This document shows positions 12,793 through 22,035 of a stretch of DNA of 64,000 nucleotides, one piece after another. The stretch spans positions 124,001 through 188,000 of the forward strand of contig NW_026570225.1 in NCBI RefSeq assembly GCF_019649055.1. The letters run 5' to 3'. The position numbers and the translations under genes were made by a program. Every line of letters begins with the position of its first letter. Positions within the stretch are counted from its first letter, which is position 1. The notes under the pieces are model-generated. The model worked only from the letters and a program-made list of their open reading frames with translations, ran no database searches and was not told the DNA's origin. This DNA is from Paramacrobiotus metropolitanus. Lineage: Eukaryota > Tardigrada > Eutardigrada > Parachela > Macrobiotidae.

Positions 12793-14608
12793 TCACTTGG
12801 CTTTGATCTTCTGTTTTTCTTGAGCAGCTTTTTCAGATGACTCCGTATAGTCATAAAATCCTTTTCCACTTTTTCTTCCCAGTCGACCCTCCTTAACCAT
12901 TTGCGTAATCAAAGGTATCGTCTTAAAAACAGGGTTGTGCCCGTGATCCTTGGCCCATGCTGAAAAGATTATTCAAATTTAGAACAATATAAGGTAAGCT
13001 GTACAAAAATTTCTCAAGAACGCAAAGTAAAAATGTGTTCGCAAAGAGCAGTTGCGGGTCTGCAGCCGATCAGCACCTTTTATTCATACCCTCTTCTTAC
13101 CATCCATTATCATGTTGGCTAAGTCAACTCCCGTAAAATCCATCAATTCAAGCGGTCCCATCTTATAACCAGCACCCAACTTCATCGCGGTGTCGATGTC
13201 TTGTGCTGTAGCATCCCCTCGTTCCACCATGCGAACCGCTTCCAGAGAGTAAGGAATTAACAAACGATTCACGATGAATCCAGGTGTATCCTACGCAAAC
13301 ATTGAATCAATCCATTACCGATGTCAAAAACCTTCAGAACATTTACCTTATAAACCATTTTACCTTGCATGCAACAGGTACTTTGTCGATTTTCTTAGCG
13401 AAATCCATTAAGGAATCGAACGTTGCATCGCTTGTGGTTTCCAAACGCACAACCTGCATATAGTTTTGCAATTTACAAACCTTTCTGCATTTGCCCGAGT
13501 TGACTGAACGGATTTTAAAAATGTTCACTAGCCTCCACAAGTTTCATCATGGGCACCTGAAAAACAAGAATTTAGGAGTTAAACCAACAGAACTCTGGAC
13601 CATCTAAATAACTTTGCAAAATCTTGATACCATACGTACAACGTGATTCTATAAACTGCTAAGGTGCGTTGCCAAGACAGATGTTCACATGCAAGTTACA
13701 GCTGGCAAAATACCGTACAGCCGCTTACCGGGCTGAAGAAATGCAAACCTCCGAAGCGATCTCTCCGTTCCGTCACACTCGCCATCGCAGTTATCGATAA
13801 CGACGAGGTGTTCGATGCAAAAATTGTATGGCTAGACGCAAAAACAACAAAGCCAAATTATACTTACAGAAAAAGTTAACACTTGAGAAATAAAAAGTTT
13901 CCACTTAAAAAATCGCAAGTATTACACCTTACGGTAACCATACTTAGCTGCCGTTTTGTCCAATCTCTTAAAAAGCTCCTTCTTCAGTTCCAGATTTTCA
14001 ACTACGGCTTCGATGATCAAATCCGCTTGTCCGGCTGGTTGGCAGGGATCACGGGCTGTTCGGATTCGAGACAGCGTGCCTTCCACCAGTGTTTTCGCTT
14101 TCTGTTCACAAAAATCTTCTTTCACAAATTATCGCCATTAACTGCACATAATGTGGTTGCTAACTGCCGATACTGCTAAACACCAAGACAGTAGCTACCT
14201 GTACGCTGCTTTCAATCTCTTCAACTACAAAACGAAGGTACGGATATCAAACTTACTACTTTATCGTGTGGATACTGCTTCGCAACAATCTTGCTGTAGC
14301 TTTTGTCTATATGTTCCAGAGCGCGGTCCAGAATGTCGTCGGAGTGGTCGACCAGTGTCACATTCATTCCCGCTGCAGCCGCCACCTGCAATTAGGCTGT
14401 TCACATTGCTTTAGTGAAAGATGGCTTGCAACAAATCACCAGGCTCTAGACGATGCCATAAGACTGATAAGAGCTTCCTAGTTCCTACCTGAGCAATTCC
14501 CGAGCCCATGAGGCCGGAGCCAACAACAGTCACATCTTTGATGACGGATTTGGTACTGTAGTACCTCTCCAACCCTCTTGCAGATCTCTGGAAAAACATT
14601 CCGAACAT
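12793..14608 (-). CDS. HADH: 3-hydroxyacyl-CoA dehydrogenase, mitochondrial
   Basis: HADH oxidises L-3-hydroxyacyl-CoA to 3-ketoacyl-CoA with NAD in mitochondrial fatty-acid beta-oxidation. The start at 14608 gives a basic, Ser/Arg-rich leader ([20 protein letters not shown]) typical of a mitochondrial transit peptide. The Rossmann fold follows: [32 protein letters not shown] (NAD-binding Gly motif and acidic residue). [31 protein letters not shown] and [17 protein letters not shown] carry the catalytic Ser/His region. The C-terminal domain has [19 protein letters not shown] and [18 protein letters not shown]. It ends [11 protein letters not shown]...KIKAK and stops at 12793-12795. The gene is split into several small exons with short introns. 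Nothing is missing from the catalytic set. Confidence 0.95.
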
Positions 14609-16165
14609 CGATACAAACTAAACTGAAATATAAATAATATTAAAAAAATTTAAATGTGATTAAACGTTGGATGTTAGTACGCACTGCGCACAAATTTTTT
14701 GTGCTGATCAATGATCATGTGAACCCAGCATTGAAGCGGAGAAGAGTGGGTAAATTTTACAGGACGTATTAACCACCTTTGTAGTTTGTACTAACATAAT
14801 ATTAATGCTGGCTCACGCCGGTAGCCCGGCCGTAGGGCATTTTATTATTAAACAAGTATCTTTTAGCACTATTGTTTTTAACATACACATTTAACATTGC
14901 AGTGTTTTCCCTTTTTGTACATATTATTATTATTATTGATAATTAATTACATAGAAAAAAGTAGACGTGGGAAAGAATATTTGTACAATATCTGTAATTC
15001 TATGTGCACGGAATGCCAATAGCACGGAATGCCACGGATTAACTAAAGAATACTACTGTATCTGTATAACAGCATAAGTAAGTTAAAATAACTGATGTGC
15101 TTGTCCACTTGTCCAGTGCATGTCTGTTAAACTTCTTCAGTTTTTTTCGAGAAACGTTAAAATTAATCCTCAGCAACTTACAGGAGCAAGAACTTAAAAC
15201 ACTTTGAGAAACCTAATAAATTTCTAAATAACAGAAGGCGCAGCAAATTTTAAATGTAAAAGTGAAACCAAAGACTTTATACCACGGGCGCGTTTGCGAA
15301 ATGTGGTTTCATATTCCGTAAAATCTTGTTAAGTATACAAATAATATGCAGGAAGGTAAAATAATTATCTATATACAATACGTTCTTTATTGTTGTTACA
15401 TCTGTTAGGTGACTTAGGTCTCACAAACGCTTTCATGTGCAAAGGTCAATATGAACGCAATCTCGTACTGCATGGCAGCTGTCCCATACTCCCATACTCC
15501 CATACTTCGTATACGAAGTATGGGAGTATGGGACAGCCAGTACGAAGTTCAAAAGTTCGTATGAAGTTATGAACTATGAAGTATGAAATGTCCGTATTAT
15601 TTCATTAAAGTACTGTAATAAAATAATTAAACTTAAATTTCGACTACTGTACGCATCAGTTGTGACTTGTGAGACTTGTGACGTAATTGGCCTGCGGTTT
15701 GTTCTGGATTTACGATCGCAGCAACAATGACTGTGCACCGGCAAAAGACTGCAGTGCATTACTGTTGCGAGCCTGCGAGGCCTGATCGCCGACTATTGTG
15801 CAGGTGTTTTTGAGCCTTTCCATCGTTTCCGATCGCGAATTCTGTGGACAAATGACATCACAGCGTGTTTGTTAATTGCATGCTGCATTGCTGACTGACA
15901 TACACCGGTAACGACGGGTTTGAGCCAAAGCAGCGCAGTCGGAGTAATGTAAACCGCGGACAAGTTGACAACAAGCGCACTGCAGTTCGATTTGCTGATG
16001 CGAAGAATTTATTTTGGATAGCGACCAATTGCTAATAACTAAGTCCTTATTATTAGTTTCGTGATCAACCGTACAGGAAAGGAAGCGATTTTTTTATATG
16101 AATAGTGACTTATCTCTTTCGATTATCGCTGATCTTCAATCTACACCCGCTGGAGAACCGGGAAA
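14609..16165. other. Intergenic, divergent HADH and VOPP1-like genes
   Basis: AT-rich. It holds the inverted repeat at 15478-15537 and a short direct repeat (gcacggaatgcca, twice, near 15006-15034). Both flanking promoters are expected here; no exon was found. Confidence 0.5.
15478..15537. repeat. Inverted repeat around an 8-bp tandem unit
   Basis: The left arm carries three copies of cccatact and the right arm two copies of agtatggg, meeting at acttcgtatacgaagt, a perfect palindrome with no loop. Arms extend to gctgtccc/gggacagc at the outer ends. Confidence 0.93.
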
Positions 16166-18565
16166 ATGGACGCGCTGGAAGGATCAAAATGCCTGTTTGC
16201 TCTCACCCGTTTAAAGGCGGTGTTTGTGGTTGCTTTTGCGACACTACCGAATGTAAGTGTGCTCGTAGATCTGGATCGGTTTTCGTTATGTGTGAATTCG
16301 TTTGCTGATAACGTAACACCCCTGAAAGTCCGAAGTGATTTATGCAAAAATGTTCACCGATGAGATTATAGTTTGGTATGCTTTGGAAGTGTTTTTCACT
16401 CTGAAATGATATTGTCAGCGCCGGTAATTGTGGAAATTGTTTGGATTTGCATTTGTGCATATCGGCACTATATCTTTGATTTCCAATCGATAGAAATACG
16501 AACGATTCACAAAAAGCGCAAAACGATGCTGTAGATAAGTAATTAAATTCCTCCGAAAGTTTTTGCGGTTGCATGCAGCCGTGCAGAATCTGAGGCAGAG
16601 TCACACAGAATGACACCATGGTTGAACCCCTGTTTTATTTACTGAGCTCCATTTATTTCCAGGCTTTGGCGGATCTTACCTGCGAATATTCTTATTATAC
16701 TATGACTGGTCAGAAAGCTACGGATAAATTTGAGTAAGTGACTCTATTAGAAAAATTATTCGGGAACTCTTTTTATCTGGCATTGGATGATTTTAGTTTT
16801 GATTAATGTGTGCACGCCGCACGCCGCACGCATATTCGCGGGTTAATACGAAATTAGCTAATTTGTATCTTCCGTAAATTTTTAATGTATCGGGGAAAAC
16901 TGACAGGGAAAATGCCGCTCGCTTGAACGGTGAACCCAGTTCTTTGCCAGACAGAATGTTTTCTTTCGTTGATCCGTTGATGTGAATGTTTCATTGATTT
17001 TTCACACTTTAAAATTATGCAAACTTTATGTGAACTTTACAGGTGCCGAGACTGGGATTATTGTTGTGGTCAAGCATGTTGCCGTTCTTCCGATCATTTC
17101 TTTCGGCTGTGGTACTTTTGGTATGTTGACAGATATTAATAATTATTATTGTTAATACTGTGGCTGGGTGTTGCGTGCTGTTGTTGTTTTTTGAATTTCG
17201 AATAAAACGTTTGATGACTTTCGGGTGATAATACATCGATGTCGGAGAGTTGGAATTGCAGAAGTGCAAATGTTTTTATGAAAACGTTACTGCGTAAGCT
17301 GGCTAACTGAATTACTGGAAAGTTGCAAGAAGCTTGTATGTTTACGATTTTATGTACCTGACGGCGATAAATCTAGGCGTTCAAGTTATATTCCGCATTT
17401 GTTGTGTTAACTTTCAAGTGGGCATTCATTATTACGTGTTTGTTGTACACTGATTACAGCCACACATTTGTGGCATTGAAAATCATAAAGTTTGTAATGG
17501 GTTTGTCCACGTTTTTAGGCTAGTCATTGTGTTGGTTTTACTGATGTGCATTGCCAGTGGATATTATTGCCGCCGGCGGATGCTGATTAACCGAGCACGA
17601 TCCACCATTGTCGTTGACCGCCCTCCGGATGTTGTGGCTTATCATGGTCAGTATTACAAAAAATCTGTAATAAATAAGAAATAAAATAAATAAGAAATAG
17701 ATACCCGAGCTATTCGTGTTTTTCTGTTGTTAACTGCTTCGAAAGACTGAAGTCAGTTTTTTTTTATCAGTTTCGAGCCTTGTAAGGTTTTGGAGACAAT
17801 GTCAGGCTGATAATGGAGACATTATTATGCAATTACCATAGTATTACCAAGGAAAAAATGTTAAATATTGATTTTAATCTGAGGGTAGTCACGTCAGTAA
17901 TTTCAGTAAGATACTTGCACGACTTTTATAGCTAACCATAAGTGCGCACTGGACAGTGGACATCATACGCTAATGTTGACCAATGGGAACAACCAAGTGT
18001 ACAGTCCGGTGTGATGTTAAATTGTACCTTTATCATCTTCGTAAGACGTGAGATTATTGCTGTAGTCTGTACCCAATTGTTACCGTGGCAAACGAACGAA
18101 CTACGGCAGATTAATTTTACATTTACCGTTCTGCGTGCTTGAAACGGTACGAGTATTTTTACTTCAGAGTGTGTTTTGTGTGAGCGAAGTTTTTTATGTA
18201 CCTATCGTTCAGCCGTTGTACCTTGCTCATCGAAAATTAAGCGCACTTACAGTACAGTGAAATGCTGATGGATGCACATTCACGAGAGTACTGTACTCTG
18301 TATATATATGAAGGATTTTCAGCAGTAAGAAAAACAGCTGCTCAATAATGCTTTTTTTCGCCTTATAGTGGGTGACGCCCATCCGAGTTTTTATCCTCGG
18401 GCTGATGTACAGCCAACAGCCGTTTATCCCACATACACCGGTCCTGGAACAGGCGGCGTGACCTTTATAACGTTACCCGCCGGCGGAAAGCAGTGGTCGG
18501 CTGCCGGAGTACCCACCGGGCCGCATCCTGCTCCACCGCCCAGTTACAGCGATTTGTACAAATAG
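16166..18565 (+). CDS. VOPP1/WBP1-like small single-pass membrane protein
   Basis: The start at 16166 gives a hydrophobic N-terminus (LKAVFVVAFATLPN) that can act as a signal peptide. Exon 2 (about 16662-16733) encodes ALADLTCEYSYYTMTGQKAT. Exon 3 has the Cys-rich core CRDWDYCCGQACCRSSDHFF, then RLWYFW. Exon 4 supplies the membrane span LVIVLVLLMCIASGYYC followed by RRRM. The last exon is Pro-rich and ends PPPSYSDLYK, a PPxY motif of the kind that binds WW domains. This order (signal, C-rich ectodomain with CCG.xCC, one TM, Pro-rich tail with PPxY) is that of the VOPP1/WBP1 family, whose members recruit NEDD4-type ligases or WWOX in endolysosomal membranes. The exact orthologue (VOPP1, WBP1 or WBP1L) cannot be decided by eye. 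An AATAAA lies at 18817. Confidence 0.8.
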
Positions 18566-19998
18566 TCGCTTATTTTTGTGATGCGTTTAAAGTTTAACTT
18601 GCACGGCCAGGTCGTTGAGTTTGATCTGTCTTATTGGTGGTTTTCTTTTATTTTGCAAACCATCCGTATGGGGTGGGGTGGCTTTGTAAGTTATTTACTT
18701 ATTTACAGTGGAGGAGTATTATTAAATGATGTGGTATTACATGCTGCTCAGCAGAAAAATTGTCATGAAATAAGGAACTATTTTTCTGTACTGTGAAATG
18801 ATAATGAAGATAGCGGAATAAACAATTTTTGATCAAGTGGAAAGAAGTTTCAAGAGCTAGCTAGAATGTCGAAAATATCGTTGCACTGGCATTTGGCATT
18901 ATGTAGTTTAGCTGGGTTTCGGATACCAGTTCGAAACCTTTGACCAGTGACAGAATATCGAAATTTAAAAAAAAAACATTACATTACATTTCCACTTATT
19001 AATCTAGTTTCGAAGCAATTCTGGACGCAAATATACTGTACTTCTAGTCTAGTAATAATTCCACGCCACTGTATTAATATAGCTGAAACAGCGGAAAGGT
19101 CACAAAAGCGTACAGTGATGGCATACATCGGAAGCAAACAGCAATCAGTTTATGCGTATTATGATTTTATGATTCAAAATATGGCGTAATATGAGTTCCG
19201 GTCACTGGCGCATGGCAGAGAATATGTGAAAGAAATGGCTGCGTCGTAAAACGTTTGGAGCAGTATCTGCAAGAAGATGTTCTGCAAATTGTGCTTATCT
19301 TGCAAAACTTTCCAGCAAGGTTTAGTTTTGCACGTGATTTCTTAGCTGTTACAGGAACATAAATTTTGCATTTTTTATTACCATTAATTGTCAACAAAAT
19401 CTTTAGCTAACAATCTTAACATACATGTGCCAAATTTGGTAATATTCATGAGCGATAGCTTCACTATCTCGAGAGTGGAAAAGGAAAATCAACGGCATTA
19501 TGTATGCGTGAAATGCATAACGCGCATGCTTACCATAACTTAAAATAATAAGTCTTAAAAGAACCTGGTCCAAGATGCATGCGTAGTTATTATAATTCTT
19601 ACGGTTGAGCCACAGAAAACGAAGATTGCGCTGTAATTTATCACTGCATACCAAACTACTCACTCGGTTCAATATATTCTTCTGGTGATGATATGTTTTG
19701 GAAAATCATTACTTCTACGGGTTTGAAGTGAAAAGGTTTAAGTAAAGTAATTAAGAGAATAATAATGCAGAGCTGGCTGTATTAATAATAGTTATTACTT
19801 ATTACCATATCCTGTCTGGTGGCATATACAATAATTATATTAAGTATTATATGAGCAAGCAAATTTATGTTAAGTAAAGTAATGCAGTGATAAATTTATT
19901 TGCTGGAATCAAATCTCATGAATTACGTTATACGCGAGAATATTAAAACTATCCGTATCAGCTTGCGTAATAAAAGATGCCGGAATAAACCCGGGGAT
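18566..19998. other. Intergenic, convergent 3' ends
   Basis: Holds the VOPP1-like 3' UTR (AATAAA at 18817) and the downstream region of the neuropeptide gene (minus-strand AATAAA at 19895-19900). No exon was recognised. Confidence 0.5.
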
Positions 19999-20569
19999 TT
20001 ACACTTTGGCGTCCTTGTTCTTGGCGGCGCTTGATGGAACCAACGACATTCGGGTCTGTATGGCCGATCCGGACGCTAGAAGCGGTGTGCCGGGTTGAGC
20101 TGCAGTGATCACCCAAGGTCTCGTAAAGAAAAACCGCTGCGGATCAAAACGACCATCGATATTGCAAACCGCACGTTTAATTTACAGAACTATAGGGTAC
20201 TGCAATTTATTGACGACTGGTTACAGCGCAGTGACTTACTTTTACCGGTGCCTCCACCGGCTGCGTGATGGTCTGAACCGGCTCCGTGGAGAACGTGGCC
20301 ACTTCCGGATACAGGAAGTTTCCATTGTCCTCCATGACATAATCGGCATCGGCGTTGCGAATGGCCGCATCGGGTTGGCGGACACTCAGCAGGCGCATTC
20401 CGCCGGCCAATCCGGAGAAAGGTGACCAGGAGGTGAAGTATGGGTTGGAGTAGTCGAAGGCCCGTTTGCCCGGATGCCACAGCCGGCTGAACTGGAACTG
20501 CTGGGCGTTGACCATCGAGCATAGAATGGACAGAGCGATGAGGGCGCTGACTGGTGAGAATGCAGCCAT
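19999..20569 (-). CDS. Corazonin/GnRH-superfamily neuropeptide precursor
   Basis: The start ATG at 20569 opens a 22-residue signal peptide (hydrophobic core ALIALSILCSM, ending VNA). Directly after it comes QQFQFSRLWHPGKR: an N-terminal Gln able to cyclise, a Gly amide donor and a KR processing site. That layout (signal, peptide, GKR, long associated region) is standard for the GnRH/AKH/corazonin/ACP superfamily. The 11-mer aligns without gaps to arthropod corazonin (QTFQYSRGWTN) with six identities, while its end WHPG is like molluscan GnRH. Exon 1 is 20240-20569. A 103-base intron (20137-20239) joins it in phase to exon 2 (19999-20136), which ends AAKNKDAKV-stop. The junction creates a second KR before FFFTRPW. 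Expected action is on a rhodopsin-type corazonin/GnRH receptor, and expression is expected in neurosecretory cells. It converges with the VOPP1-like gene. Confidence 0.88.
20462..20503 (-). other. Mature corazonin/GnRH-like peptide with amidation and cleavage signal
   Basis: The segment encodes QQFQFSRLWHP, then Gly, Lys, Arg. If the signal peptide is cut after VNA, the product would be an 11-residue peptide with pyroglutamate at the front and a Pro-amide at the end. A cut one residue later would leave a 10-mer that still begins with Gln. This is inferred from family processing rules; no cleavage software was run. Confidence 0.8.
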
Positions 20570-22035
20570 CTTGTGTAATCGGCAATGTGTGCACTTAGAA
20601 ACGCGGGACAGTGACAACGATTAGAGTACGGTTAAATTACCGGCAAAAAGTGAAAAATAGTGGACGTAAATACTACCCTAGTGCGGGTATGGGGAGAAGG
20701 TCAAGAGATACACAGCCCGAAGTTTCAAGTGAATGCATTTTCAGCTGGGTTTATATGGGGGAATCGGCGCTCCTGCATCCTGCAATCGAAGTTGATACTC
20801 ATGTACGTATGCAAATCCCCCCCAGTGGGATTAGTGAAATTCAAAGCAGATACGGCCGTATATTCCACGCTGGCGCGCTGCCCCGAGTCATTGTGACCTA
20901 ATGGGTTCATAGGAGCGTCCAGTAATTAAGAAACTGTCGTAATTACTGTAATTGCATGCATTTGACCTGAAAAACAGTCTACCAAAGACGATGATAACCA
21001 CGTGTATTGTTTGATTAGTTCTCCGGTAGCAGGACCTTAACTATTTCCACAATGGAAAAGTACACCGGTGCACAAAAACACCGGCGTCCAGACAAAACGT
21101 CACTTTCAAGGTATAATTGGCACAGCGACGTAGGATGTGTTTTCGGTGTCTTTTTCTATATGCGCAAAAATTGAAAATATTTTCTTGGCAAGCATTTAAA
21201 GGGCATAATTAAGCCGGTGATTACTGCAGTGCTTGCTAAGTGGCTAACGTCACAATATCACGCGAGTACTGCAGCCATACACCTACAGTCAAATGTACAA
21301 GAATCGGGCTTGCAGTGTAATCCAAGATTAAACAGGTTATCGGTAACACACATACATTACATTCAAACCTGAAAGATATTTTTGTAATTTAAGATTTTTA
21401 CTTTAATGTACTGTTTAGTAGCGTCACTAGCGAGGTAGTATTTTTACAGTTCATATCGTAAACAAACTCGTCTTGATTTGCCGACCCTTACAAATGACGT
21501 GCTGATTCATACTGCACTGCCTTCAGAGTGTTCGACTGCTAACGTTTTTGCCTGTTAATTAATTAACTTTCCAGCTTGCACTGTAGATACTCAGTAATAA
21601 TTTCTTCGTTCTTGTAGGATTCGGAAGCTGTTTATTATTTCGATAGTATGTGTAACTACGGCCGTGATTGATGAGTGAATTTAACACCTTACGCACGAAA
21701 TTTAACACCTTACGTCCGGATTGGAAATTTTTAATGCCAAAAGAATGCTTTGCCGGCTCAACATCCCTTCTGCCGCCCTGTGCCCAACAAAACCATTTCG
21801 GGCAAATCTATGACGCATTCAAGAAGTACCAAAATTCTCGTGAGGCATTCACCTGAATTCCAAACCACATATTTTTCTTAATCTGTCACACAAAAAGAAT
21901 GATCCGCGGTTTAAAACTTCAAATATACACGCCGGCCCGTCATAATACACTATCAATCCAACGCTAATATATACGAATGCTATGAAAGACAGAGGTTTTT
22001 CAAGACGTTCAGAACTTCAGGCTATCATTTATCAG
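20570..22035. other. Intergenic, upstream of the neuropeptide gene
   Basis: Expected promoter of the corazonin-like gene and 3' flank of BET1. A two-copy direct repeat (aatttaacaccttacg) lies at 21678-21714. Nothing else was recognised. Confidence 0.5.
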
